Assembly (NCBI GenBank): GCA_902786565.1
Contig: CADACW010000034.1
Coordinates: 1-37,740, forward strand
Length of the DNA: 37,740 nt
Direction of reading: 5' to 3'
Source of the DNA: an uncultured Prevotellaceae bacterium
Lineage (GTDB): Bacteria; Bacteroidota; Bacteroidia; Bacteroidales; Bacteroidaceae
Below the pieces are notes generated by a model, which worked only from the letters and a program-made list of their open reading frames with translations, was not told where the DNA came from and searched no databases. Below are positions 18,658-27,231 of this stretch, piece after piece; the first letter of the stretch is position 1, and the number at the start of each line of letters is the position of its first letter. The translations under genes were made by a program, and so were the position numbers.

Positions 18658-18724
18658 AAACGCGAAGGGCTGGCAGCGTGCAGGGGTTCACCCCTGTCTG
18701 TGGTACTGCCAACCCTTCGCGTTT
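18658..18724 (-). terminator. long compound hairpin after the DUF3109 gene
   Basis: A 19-bp outer stem is formed by 18658-18676 and 18706-18724 (AAACGCGAAGGG end), complementary on the minus strand except for one G-U pair. Inside it is a second hairpin, CAGGGG (18681-18686) with CCCCTG (18691-18696) and a 4-nt loop. The G-U pair is favourable only in minus-strand RNA, so the structure is probably read from ung-DUF3109. TTTTGG follows it. It starts 18 bp after the DUF3109 stop. Between it and the 108-bp element (18565-18657) I see nothing further of note. Confidence 0.75.
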
Positions 18725-18742
18725 ATAGTGTGTAAAGTGTTT

Positions 18743-19375
18743 TTAAGGATTGCGGGCTTCCTCCAGCGTTTTCGCCACGTCGCACAGCTCCTGATACCAG
18801 GCTTGGCCGAAGCGGCGGATGAGGGGTTCTTTGAGGAAGCGATAGACGGGCAGATGGAGCTGGCGGCCCCGCTGGCGGGCCTGGCTGCAGACGTGCCACT
18901 GGTGGTAGTTGAGGGCCACGGTGCCATCGGAGAAACGCTTCTCGCGGATGGGATAAAGGGCACAACTGATGGGCTTGCAGAACTTGGTGCGGCCGGCACG
19001 ATAGGCTTTCTCCAAGGCACAGAGGCAGACGGGCTCCTGGCCCTTGACACCAGTAGAAAGACATTCGTAACAGGTGAACACACAGTCTTTGCCGTCGACG
19101 ATGCTGGTCACGAGGTCGCCCTCCTCGTCGGTGTAGGCCACGCCCTGGCGGTCGATGACGGCCTGGGCCGAGGCACTCAGGTCGGGCCAGACGGTGTCGA
19201 GGGCGTCTTCGATGTTTGCCACTTCGTCGAGACTGACGGGCGCGCCGGCATCGCCCTCGATGCAGCAGGCGCCACGGCAGGCATCAAGGTCGCAACAGAA
19301 CTCTTCGGTCAGGATGTCGGACGAGATGAGTATGTCGCCAATTTGTAATATTGGAGGAATTTTCATTGTTACCAT
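18743..19375 (-). CDS. DUF3109 family cysteine-rich protein
   Basis: 210-residue soluble protein of the DUF3109 family, common in Bacteroidota. It is rich in cysteine. CCDLDACRGACC lies at about 27-38, CVFTCYECL near 98-106, VCLCALEKAY near 116-125, and CKPISCALYPI near 132-142. The pattern suggests a metal or iron-sulfur site, like the broader YkgJ-type CxxxCC proteins, but no function has been shown to my knowledge. The first ATG (19375) overlaps the ung stop by 7 bp. A second ATG at 19366, giving MKIPPILQIGD, begins 2 bp after that stop and is an equally good start. It is probably co-transcribed with ung. Confidence 0.87.
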   Translation of the reverse strand: MVTMKIPPILQIGDILISSDILTEEFCCDLDACRGACCIEGDAGAPVSLDEVANIEDALDTVWPDLSASAQAVIDRQGVAYTDEEGDLVTSIVDGKDCVFTCYECLSTGVKGQEPVCLCALEKAYRAGRTKFCKPISCALYPIREKRFSDGTVALNYHQWHVCSQARQRGRQLHLPVYRFLKEPLIRRFGQAWYQELCDVAKTLEEARNP

Positions 19376-20034
19376 TGTATTGGGGTGAAGCCGTGCTGGC
19401 TGAGATAGTCGTTGCAGCGGGAGAACTGGTGCTGGCCGAACCAGCCGCCACGGTTGGCCGAGAGCGGCGAGGGGTGGACCGACTCGAGCACGAGGTTCTG
19501 CTGGCGGTCAATCATATAAGCCTTGGAGCGGGCATAACCACCCCACAGCATATAGACCAGATGCTGGCGGTGACGGGCCAGGGCCTGGATGGCCGCGTCG
19601 GTGAAGTTCTGCCACCCCAGGGTGGAGTGGCTGTTGGCCTGGTGGGCACGCACGGTGAGGGTGGCGTTGAGCAGCAGCACCCCCTGTGAGGCCCATCGCG
19701 AGAGGTTGCCGCTCTGGGGGATGGGCGTGCCGAGGTCCTGCTCAATCTCCTTGAAGATGTTGACGAGCGACGGGGGGAAGGGCACGCCGTCCTGCACCGA
19801 AAAACTCAAGCCGTGGGCCTGTCCGGGTTCGTGATAGGGGTCCTGGCCAATGATGACCACCTTGACCTGATGGAAGGGGCACAGGTTGAAGGCATTGAAA
19901 ATGAACTGGCCCGGCGGATAGCAGCGGCCATTGGCATACTCGCGGCGCACGCTGTCGGTGAGCCGGACGAAGTAGGGCTTGTCAAACTCGCCTTGCAGCT
20001 GCTGCTTCCACGACTCTTCTATTTTTACATTCAT
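19369..20034 (-). CDS. ung: uracil-DNA glycosylase, family 1
   Basis: Removes uracil from DNA at the first step of base-excision repair. The 221-residue product has the family-1 water-activating loop GQDPYHEPGQAHGLSFSV (63-80, catalytic Asp65), the uracil-binding Asn123 in LLNATLTV, and the leucine intercalation loop HPSPLSANRGG (His187). Length is typical. It begins about 37 bp after the hairpin that ends the FAS1-SusCD block. I could not find a consensus TAnnTTTG promoter in the short gap 20035-20070, so it may have a non-consensus promoter or depend on read-through. DUF3109 follows with overlap. Confidence 0.95.
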   Translation of the reverse strand: MNVKIEESWKQQLQGEFDKPYFVRLTDSVRREYANGRCYPPGQFIFNAFNLCPFHQVKVVIIGQDPYHEPGQAHGLSFSVQDGVPFPPSLVNIFKEIEQDLGTPIPQSGNLSRWASQGVLLLNATLTVRAHQANSHSTLGWQNFTDAAIQALARHRQHLVYMLWGGYARSKAYMIDRQQNLVLESVHPSPLSANRGGWFGQHQFSRCNDYLSQHGFTPIQW

Positions 20035-20070
20035 GATTGCAGAGGTTTGTTGGATGACATCTTCTGAAAG

Positions 20071-20109
20071 AATGGGTAGTTAGAAGACTGGAACTTCTAA
20101 CTACCCATT
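20071..20109 (-). terminator. hairpin ending the FAS1-SusCD operon
   Basis: AATGGGTAGTTAGAAG (20071-20086) and CTTCTAACTACCCATT (20094-20109) form a perfect 16-bp stem with a 7-nt loop, 27 bp after the SusD-2 stop. The T-tract on the minus side is weak (CTTTC). It could be a terminator with some read-through into ung or a 3' stabilising structure. Confidence 0.7.
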
Positions 20110-20135
20110 GCTGTTAGCAGTACTTGGACGCAGGA

Positions 20136-21983
20136 CTAATAGCCAATCTTGCCCTTGCCCCAGCGCAGATACCAGTTCTGGCGGTTGTTCAGGTCGACAC
20201 CTGCACTGGTGCCCGCACCGCCACGCTGGTTGACGTGCTCGGTGAGGAAACGGCCGGGGTCGGTGCTGCGCATGGCGAAGCGCATCAGGTCGTAGTAGCG
20301 TGTGCCCTCGAACATGCACTCCAGGGCATTCTCGTTCAAGAGGAGGCTGTCGACCTGCTCCTGCTGGCGCTCCTTGATCTTGGCATAGAGGGCTTCGTCT
20401 AACACCATCGTCGAGTCGGCCTCGTTCAGGTAATACGGGCTCTGCACCTGATAGTCAATCTTGTAGAAATCGTTCATGGGCGAGAAGCCGGAGCCACGGG
20501 TGTGGATGCCCATGGTGTTGGCCTGGCCACCCTGCACGAGCATAGGAGCTTCGAGCACGGGATAGACAATCTCGTTGAAGTTGATGTTCTGGGCCACCCA
20601 AGTGGAGTCGGCAGGACTGAGGTACTGATACACCTCTTGGGCAATCACCTCGTTGTTCACGCCACGCTCCAGAATCTTGAAGGCCAGCAGCGGCTGTCCG
20701 GCCAGGTTGAGTGCTTCGGCCAGACGGAGGTAGACCATGGTGCGGCGGCAGATGTGGACGTTGCGGGTGGAATGCTTGTAGATGTACTGCATCTCTACGC
20801 GTCCGAGGATGTCGTCGTTCATCCAGCCCTCGTTCCAGACAGACCACAGGCGGAGGTCGCCAGTCTTATGGTCGGTCAGGTTGGTGGGGGCGTAGGTGAC
20901 TGTGTTGGCACTGTTGGTGATGACACAGTTGACCTGAGCCTCCGAGAGTTGCTGGATGTACTTCGAGGGGACGATGCTGACCTGGTAGTTGTTTTCCTCA
21001 CGCGAATTGAAGAGGTTGCGCAGTTCGCTGTAGTTGCCCTCTGCCCGGATGGAGTCGCCAGGAATCATGGTGATGAGCTCGCTCTGGGGCGTATAGCTCT
21101 CAAGCATAAACTGGCTCATATACAAGTCAGACGGGGTCACCCACGACGTGGTGCCGGCTCTCCACATGACGCGGTCGTTGACACCAGTGGCATAGTAGGA
21201 ATTGGTGTTGCGCTCGTTGATGTACTTGTAGTAGCTCTGGGCTGCCTTCTCGAAGTAGGGCCGGCCGGCCTCCTTGCCCATTGTGCTGCCCAGCCACAGG
21301 TAGAGGTCGCCGCGCAGGATGTTGAGCGGGAAGAAGAAGAGGCGGGAGTCGTTGGAGCGCACATTGTCGCCATAGCCTGGTATCTCGGTGTCGTAGCGTG
21401 CGGGCAGCGAGGCCAAGTCGTCGATGAAGTACTGGCAGATTTGGGCCAGCTCGTAGCGCGGATAGTTCAACTCCGACTCTTCCTTGGTGAGGATGGGCTG
21501 GGTGATGAACGGCACGGAACCATAGTTGAGCACCAACTGCAGATAGGTCCAGGCACGGAATGCCTTGACTGCGGCATACTCCTTCATGAAGATGTACTCA
21601 TTGCGGTTGTTCTTCAGGGCCGTGTCGGCATGGGCGATGAAGTAGTTGCAGTTGTTGATGATGGCGTAGTAGTCGCGGGGCTGGTTGTAGACGTTGTCAT
21701 CGTCGGCAGTGAAGCTGGCCAGCTCGCGCAAGTCGGCAGAAGCCGTATTGGTGAGCGAGACCAGGTCGCCGCGCACCTCGCCAAGCAGGATGGTGCGGTC
21801 GGCAATGACCTGCATCTTTCCCAGTATGCCCATGACGGAATAGACAGAGTCGGACCAGTTGGACAGATGGTCTTTGTCTGAATAGACTACATTCTCTGAC
21901 TCCTGCTCGAAGAAGTCGGCACAGGAGGAGGTGAAAATTAAAACATTAAAAAATGAAAATATTAAAATGCTTATGCGTTTCAT
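20136..21983 (-). CDS. SusD/RagB family outer-membrane lipoprotein (SusD-2)
   Basis: 615-residue surface lipoprotein that acts as the lid of a SusC-type TonB-dependent transporter and captures ligand. The signal ends FTSSC, giving lipidated Cys21, followed by ADFFEQES. The N-terminal SusD-like region shows SDSVYSVMGILGKMQVIADRTILLGEVRGDLV. The TPR-like core has YYAIINNCNYFIAHADTAL and KAFRAWTYLQLVLNYGSVPFI, and the C-terminal RagB region has RLAEALNLAGQPLLAFKILE and FEGTRYYDLMRFAMRS. It follows SusC-2 by 47 bp, the usual SusC-SusD order, and is the last gene of the seven-gene block. The ligand is unknown, and no degradative enzyme is encoded alongside to hint at one. Confidence 0.94.
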   Translation of the reverse strand: MKRISILIFSFFNVLIFTSSCADFFEQESENVVYSDKDHLSNWSDSVYSVMGILGKMQVIADRTILLGEVRGDLVSLTNTASADLRELASFTADDDNVYNQPRDYYAIINNCNYFIAHADTALKNNRNEYIFMKEYAAVKAFRAWTYLQLVLNYGSVPFITQPILTKEESELNYPRYELAQICQYFIDDLASLPARYDTEIPGYGDNVRSNDSRLFFFPLNILRGDLYLWLGSTMGKEAGRPYFEKAAQSYYKYINERNTNSYYATGVNDRVMWRAGTTSWVTPSDLYMSQFMLESYTPQSELITMIPGDSIRAEGNYSELRNLFNSREENNYQVSIVPSKYIQQLSEAQVNCVITNSANTVTYAPTNLTDHKTGDLRLWSVWNEGWMNDDILGRVEMQYIYKHSTRNVHICRRTMVYLRLAEALNLAGQPLLAFKILERGVNNEVIAQEVYQYLSPADSTWVAQNINFNEIVYPVLEAPMLVQGGQANTMGIHTRGSGFSPMNDFYKIDYQVQSPYYLNEADSTMVLDEALYAKIKERQQEQVDSLLLNENALECMFEGTRYYDLMRFAMRSTDPGRFLTEHVNQRGGAGTSAGVDLNNRQNWYLRWGKGKIGY

Positions 21984-22030
21984 AATCGGATAGTTCTTTA
22001 ATTTTTAAATCTTTCAATCTTTTAATTTTC

Positions 22031-25000
22031 TTAGAGGTTCAACTTCACACCGGCCACGATGCTGCGGCTCTGGCCCAGACGGCCCAGGTCGATGCCCTGG
22101 CCAATGACGGAGCCGTTGCTGCTGAATTCGGGGTCGCTGCCAAGATACTTGGAGAAGGTGAGCAGATTGTTGCCCTGAAGCCAGAACTGCACACCCTGGA
22201 TATACTCCGACTTGATGGGCAGGTCGTATGACAGGGTGACGCTCTTCAGGCGCAGGTAGCTGCCGTCTTCAATCCAGCGGTCGCTGAAGCGGGCGTTGCC
22301 CATGGGGTCCTGGAAGGCGATGCGTGGAATGTCGGTCACCTGACCCTCGGCCTGCCAACGGCGGTTCATGGCGGTGGTCTGGTTCATGTAGCGCGAACCG
22401 CTCTCCAACTGCTGGCGCATGTAGTTGAACACGTCGTTGCCCAGCGAGTAGGTGAAGCGCATGTCTAACTTCAGGCGCTTGTAGCCGACGGTGGTGAAGA
22501 TGTTTCCGTAGATGTCGGGATTGGGGTCGCCAATGATGGTACGGTCGGCATCATTGATTTCGCCATTGCCGTCGGCATCGACGAAGTGCATGTCGCCAGC
22601 CTGGAAGGCCACATGGTCTACACCATTCTCGCCCAGCACAAAGAGATTGGCCTGGGCTGCCTCTTCAGAGGTGCTGAACACGCCCAGGGTGCGCCAGCCA
22701 TAGAAGAGGTTGGCGGCCTGGCCCACCTGTGTGCGGATAGTGGCACCGTAGAGATTGTTGTCGACATACTGTGCGGCGTCGGGCAGCTCCTTGATCTTGT
22801 TCTTGTAGTGGCCCACGCTGGCGCCCAACTGCCAATGCCAGTCTTTGGCGGCAATCAGCTTGGCACTGAACGAGACGTCGAAGCCCTGGTTCTGCAACTT
22901 TCCGCCATTGCTCCAGTTCTGGTCGAGACCGGAGAGGAAGCCCATCTGCTGCAAGGTGAGCAGATTGCTGGTAGTGGCGTGGAAGTAGTTGACGCTGGCA
23001 GCAAGACGATTGTTGATGAAGCGACCCTCCAGTCCGACATTGAAGCGGCGGGTGGTCTCCCACTGAATCTCGGTGTTGCCGATACCGCCAAGCGAGAGCG
23101 AGCCCACGGCATGAAGGAACTGGGTGGAGCGGAAATAGCTGCGGGCGGCGAAGTAGTCGATGTCGTCGTTACCACTCACGTCGAAGCCAGCAGAGAGGCG
23201 CAAGTAGTCGATGCCCTTGACATCGGCCATCCAAGGCTCGTTGGACATGACCCAAGAGAGCTGCACGCTGGGGAAGAGGCCCCAGGCGGCATTGAACAGA
23301 TGGATGCTGCCGGCATCTTTGCCGAAGCGCGACGAGCCATCCAGTGTCAGGTTGGCCTGCAGATAGTAGCGGCTCTTGAAGTTATAGTCGGCCTGGGCAT
23401 ACCATGCCAGTGAGGTCCAGCTTTCGTTGATGCCCTGAACGTCGACATTGCGCAGCGAACCACTGAGGAACGGGGTCTTGTCGGAACCGGTGTTGTAGCC
23501 CACCTGCGAGTTGCTGGTGAAGTCTTCCCAGTTGATGCGGGCACCGCCGAAAGCGTGGATGTAGTGAGCGCCATAACGGTTGTGCCAGTCGATACGTGTG
23601 TCGCTCTGCACGCTGTTCTGCTTGGAGGCCAGCGAGCGCACCTCGTTGGTGCGGTCGGCACCGATGGAGGCCACATAGTAGTCGGGCGTGCCGTTGATGG
23701 GGATGTAGAACATTTCGTTGGTGTTCACCAGATTGTAGCTGAAGTGCTCGGAGAGCGACAGGTTGCTGTTGAACTGGAACTTCGGCGTGATGGTGAGGTT
23801 GAGCATCGAGTTCTCAAAGCGGTTCTTGTTTTCCGCGTCAGAATACTCAAGGATGGCGGCGGGGTTGCCCAGACGCCAGTTGTAGCCTTTGTAGTTGTGC
23901 AAGGCTTCGGTCAGATAGTCTTCCTTGTCGATGTCCCAGTGGTCGGAGGAGAAAATACCACGGCCATAGCTGTAGGGGCTGAGGAAAGGTGTCTTGGCGT
24001 AAGCCAGGAAGGCAGGGCTGGTGGGCGTTCCCTCGTCGTAGGTGACAGGGGCACCGTCGTTGCGCAGATTGCGGGTGAGGTTTGAGAACGATGCGTCGAA
24101 GCGCACACCGAGTTGCTTGAGCAGCTGGATGTCGGTGTTGAACCGGATGTTGAGGCGGCTCATGTCGTTCATCTTCAGATTGCTCTTTGCGTCGCTGTAG
24201 CCCACGGAGAGGTTGTAGTTGGCCACATCGTCACCGCCCTCAACGTTGATGCCGTAGTTCTGGGTGATGGCAGTATGGTAGACATACTCCTTCCAGTCGG
24301 TGTTCTGGTGGTAGAGGTCGTAGTAGTAGTTGCGCTCACCATTGTCCAGATACTGGTTCTCCTTGAGGAAGTTGAAGGTCTGCAGCGTGGTGTTGGTGGT
24401 CTTCAGCAACTCGGAGGCGTAGCCCCTGTACTGCGAGGCATCCATCACCGAGAGATACTTGGGCTCGAAGGTGACACCTGCCGACACGTTGGCTGTGATG
24501 CGGGTGGCCATCGACTTGTTGCGTCGGGTCTGGATGAGTATGACACCATTGGCACCCTTGGCACCGTAGAGGGCCGTACCGTTGCGCAGCACGGTGACAT
24601 TCTCGATGTCGGCAGGGTTGATGTTGGAGAGCAGGTCGTTGTAGAAGCCCTCGTGCAGGAGCTCACGGCCATACTGCTGCTCGATGATCACACCATCGAC
24701 AACCACCAGGGGCTGGGCGTTGACATTCAGGGAGTTCAGACCCTGAATGTACATGGTGCTGCCAATGCCGGGGATGCCGCTGCGGTTGGCGGTGTAGACC
24801 TGGGCACCGAGCTGCTTCTGCACCTCATCCTTGATGTTGATGGACGAGGTGTAGGCAAAGTCGTTGGCCACAATGTCGCCACGCACATTGGTCTGCTGCG
24901 TGTAGTCGGGACTGAAGATGGTGGGATAGAGCATGACTGTCTTCTGGGCCGCGCCAGTCTGCAGTCCGATGCGGACGGTGTTGTAGTCGGGCGAGATGAT

Positions 25001-25306
25001 GGTCAATGCTGTGGCAAAGACGGGCACCTTCAGCTGATATGTGCCGTCGTCTTCGGTCAGAACGCTATAGCCGTCGATTTCGGCGGCACGGACGATGGCA
25101 CCGGCCACGGGCTCCTTGGTGGCAGCATCGACAACAACGCCGTTGACGTTGCGCGTTTCGTACTGACGCTGCTTGGGGGCAAAGGTTCTGACGCTTGTCT
25201 CTGTGCCCTCCTCATCGTCGGAGTCGTCGTCCTGGGCCATCACACCCAGAGGCAATGCTGAGATCAGCATGGTAAGTCCGAATAAGATATATCGCTTCAT
25301 ATTCAT
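22031..25306 (-). CDS. SusC/RagA family TonB-linked outer-membrane transporter (SusC-2)
   Basis: 1091-residue TonB-dependent porin. A Sec signal (about 1-25, ending VMAQ) is followed by an unusually acidic stretch DDDSDDEEG (26-34). A carboxypeptidase-regulatory-like beta-sandwich (VNGVVVDAATKEPVAGAIVRA) comes next, then a plug (QLGAQVYTANRSGIPGIGSTMYIQGLNSL, QPLVVVDGVI) and a 22-strand-type barrel ending in VAGVKLNL. The typical SusC segment LTFSKYLGSDPEFSSNGS is near the end. No STN domain is present, so it is not an obvious sigma/anti-sigma signalling transducer. Two in-frame ATGs (25306, 25300) are both possible starts. It pairs with SusD-2 and is separated from the two-module FAS1 gene by 31 bp. 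Confidence 0.95.
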   Translation of the reverse strand: MNMKRYILFGLTMLISALPLGVMAQDDDSDDEEGTETSVRTFAPKQRQYETRNVNGVVVDAATKEPVAGAIVRAAEIDGYSVLTEDDGTYQLKVPVFATALTIISPDYNTVRIGLQTGAAQKTVMLYPTIFSPDYTQQTNVRGDIVANDFAYTSSINIKDEVQKQLGAQVYTANRSGIPGIGSTMYIQGLNSLNVNAQPLVVVDGVIIEQQYGRELLHEGFYNDLLSNINPADIENVTVLRNGTALYGAKGANGVILIQTRRNKSMATRITANVSAGVTFEPKYLSVMDASQYRGYASELLKTTNTTLQTFNFLKENQYLDNGERNYYYDLYHQNTDWKEYVYHTAITQNYGINVEGGDDVANYNLSVGYSDAKSNLKMNDMSRLNIRFNTDIQLLKQLGVRFDASFSNLTRNLRNDGAPVTYDEGTPTSPAFLAYAKTPFLSPYSYGRGIFSSDHWDIDKEDYLTEALHNYKGYNWRLGNPAAILEYSDAENKNRFENSMLNLTITPKFQFNSNLSLSEHFSYNLVNTNEMFYIPINGTPDYYVASIGADRTNEVRSLASKQNSVQSDTRIDWHNRYGAHYIHAFGGARINWEDFTSNSQVGYNTGSDKTPFLSGSLRNVDVQGINESWTSLAWYAQADYNFKSRYYLQANLTLDGSSRFGKDAGSIHLFNAAWGLFPSVQLSWVMSNEPWMADVKGIDYLRLSAGFDVSGNDDIDYFAARSYFRSTQFLHAVGSLSLGGIGNTEIQWETTRRFNVGLEGRFINNRLAASVNYFHATTSNLLTLQQMGFLSGLDQNWSNGGKLQNQGFDVSFSAKLIAAKDWHWQLGASVGHYKNKIKELPDAAQYVDNNLYGATIRTQVGQAANLFYGWRTLGVFSTSEEAAQANLFVLGENGVDHVAFQAGDMHFVDADGNGEINDADRTIIGDPNPDIYGNIFTTVGYKRLKLDMRFTYSLGNDVFNYMRQQLESGSRYMNQTTAMNRRWQAEGQVTDIPRIAFQDPMGNARFSDRWIEDGSYLRLKSVTLSYDLPIKSEYIQGVQFWLQGNNLLTFSKYLGSDPEFSSNGSVIGQGIDLGRLGQSRSIVAGVKLNL

Positions 25307-25337
25307 AAGTTGCTTATAGTGTTGTTTAACTTAAATT

Positions 25338-27206
25338 CTATCGAAGCCTATACCAGTATGGGTAGGGCTTGTTGTCATATTGTCCGTGGGGAGTAGCCAC
25401 CACTACCGGCTGACCGTCGATCTCGTCAAATTGCAAGGTGCCGTGAGGTACCACCAACAGGCAGTCGATGTTCATGGTCTTTGTGTGGGTGCCACGGTTG
25501 ATCATGCTCTGCGGAACAGCGCTGACCAGACGCAGACGGGTGGAAGGTTCTGACTCGTCGATGCCGAAGGTTGACACGGGGAATGTGAAATTTTCGGCCA
25601 GCTGGATATACTCCATCGTCTTGCCATCGGTCTGGATAGCGGCCTTCTTAGGCACTTGCTGAAACTGCTTCTTGCCATCGGCATCGTTCCAATAGACATA
25701 GGCGTTGAAGCGGGTGCTCAGGTTGTCGGCAGTGCTGTCGGCAGCCTCCTGTGGAACGGTGACCAGATAGATGTCGTAGGGCATGTTGGAGAGCACATTG
25801 GTAATGTTGAACCACACAATGGGGTCGGTGTCGTTTGACTCGAAGGAGACAAAGCTGTTGTTCCAAACCTTGTTGCGGTATTTCACATTGTCTACACTAC
25901 GATACTTGGCATTGGCGGTATAGCCCCAAGTGGTGTCGTTTGACTCTTTGTTTACCTTGACGGCATACTTCTCTATCTCTACAGAATTGCTGCCTTCGGC
26001 CTCAACAATAATCCAGCGGTTGAAGGTCTCCTTTTCGTCTATCTTCCAGTCGTTAGACTTCAGCAGCAGACCGTTGCTGCACTTCAAGCTATCAGCTTCG
26101 GCAAAGACACCTGTACCGGGCATCAGCGGGCCAAAATACTGATAGTAGTTGAAATTGGTGCCCCAACGGTAGCTGCGCATAGCATAGTCGTAGGCCGCAT
26201 TGACGGACATGACAGAGTCGAAGGGCTCTGCCTTAGTCTGCTGGCGAGTGAGAATCTTCTCGTTGAGAGTCTGGCTGAATGCCGTACCCTGGAGAATGGC
26301 GAGGCGGGTGTTGGTGTAGACCAGCGAGTCGCGGTCGCCATTAGTCAGCAGTTTCTCAACATTGTTGGAGTAGTTGAAATACGGAGTGTACTTCTCGACG
26401 AGGTCTCTCCACATTGCATTGGTAGGAACAACCATCCAGTAGGTACTGTCCTCAGAGGCTATGCGGCCGATGTAGGCGTAAAGCTCGTTCTGCTGGCGCC
26501 AGACGGAATCGAGGTAAACGGTGCGGCCAAGATCGTCGAGACCGCCCTCAACACTGCTGCTGGGGTCGAAACGCTTGCGATAGAATTTGGGATTGTACAG
26601 GAATGAGCGGACGCTGTCAAGGTCGGCATCCATTCTGATCTGCTCAAAGATGTTGGCCGAGAACTTGATGGGGCTTGACACGGTGTAGAGCACGCCATTC
26701 TCATAGACCTTGTTGGAGGTGTTGAAGGCAGTGTTGTCAAGGCTGTTCGTGCCGAGGAGGGCATACTTGCCGTTCATCAACTTGATGGTGTCGTTGGTCA
26801 GTGACGAAACGGAGTGGTTGAACAGGGCGATGTGGTTCTTGACGAACTCCTTGACCACGGTGTTGTCTTCGTCGCTGACGCTCTTTTTCTCCTCATTGTA
26901 CTGGCGGATGAGGGCCTCGGCCTGCTCCTTAGAGAAGTTAGCGTTGGTGGGGGCAAACACGGTGAACACCTGGCTGCTGCCCAATGAGAGGTCAAAGTTG
27001 GTAGCCTTGATGACACTGGCAAAATTGGTCAGGTTGGAATCGCTGTTGATGGCCTGCCACAAGGAGCCCTCGTTCACACCTCCGATGGTGCCCTCATAGT
27101 GGTCGTTCCAGGTGTCGGTGCAGGCCGTGATGGCTGCGCAGAAAGCGCAACCAATGAGACCCGTACGGAGATATTTATTGATGCTGTTGTGAATCATAAT
27201 TATCAT
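25338..27206 (-). CDS. FAS1 (fasciclin) domain lipoprotein, two modules
   Basis: 622 residues with a lipoprotein signal ending AAITAC (Cys29), then TDTWNDHYEG. FAS1 module 1 (about 45-195) has the H1 box VFTVFAPTNANFS and the closing H2-like ENGVLYTVSSPI. Module 2 (about 200-400) has STYWMVVPTNAMWRDLVEKY and ends near CSNGLLLKSND. The rest (about 405-622) is a beta-rich region, perhaps a ligand-binding sandwich, with DPIVWFNITNV, YDIYLVTVP and NIDCLLVVPHGTLQF. I cannot name that domain with certainty. FAS1 domains mediate adhesion or glycan/matrix binding in other organisms. The lipoprotein signal predicts membrane anchoring, and the SusC/D context suggests surface display. It is fifth in the block, 25 bp after the other two-module FAS1 gene. 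Confidence 0.88.
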   Translation of the reverse strand: MIIMIHNSINKYLRTGLIGCAFCAAITACTDTWNDHYEGTIGGVNEGSLWQAINSDSNLTNFASVIKATNFDLSLGSSQVFTVFAPTNANFSKEQAEALIRQYNEEKKSVSDEDNTVVKEFVKNHIALFNHSVSSLTNDTIKLMNGKYALLGTNSLDNTAFNTSNKVYENGVLYTVSSPIKFSANIFEQIRMDADLDSVRSFLYNPKFYRKRFDPSSSVEGGLDDLGRTVYLDSVWRQQNELYAYIGRIASEDSTYWMVVPTNAMWRDLVEKYTPYFNYSNNVEKLLTNGDRDSLVYTNTRLAILQGTAFSQTLNEKILTRQQTKAEPFDSVMSVNAAYDYAMRSYRWGTNFNYYQYFGPLMPGTGVFAEADSLKCSNGLLLKSNDWKIDEKETFNRWIIVEAEGSNSVEIEKYAVKVNKESNDTTWGYTANAKYRSVDNVKYRNKVWNNSFVSFESNDTDPIVWFNITNVLSNMPYDIYLVTVPQEAADSTADNLSTRFNAYVYWNDADGKKQFQQVPKKAAIQTDGKTMEYIQLAENFTFPVSTFGIDESEPSTRLRLVSAVPQSMINRGTHTKTMNIDCLLVVPHGTLQFDEIDGQPVVVATPHGQYDNKPYPYWYRLR

Positions 27207-27231
27207 TTTTCAATTATCAGTTATCAATTGT

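Noticed and set aside
24113-25261. Forward frame of 382 codons antisense to SusC-2
   Set aside because: Val/Gly/Asp-rich translation without domain signal, opposite a well-supported SusC. The similar antisense frames at 20502-21881 and 28069-29295 were rejected for the same reason.
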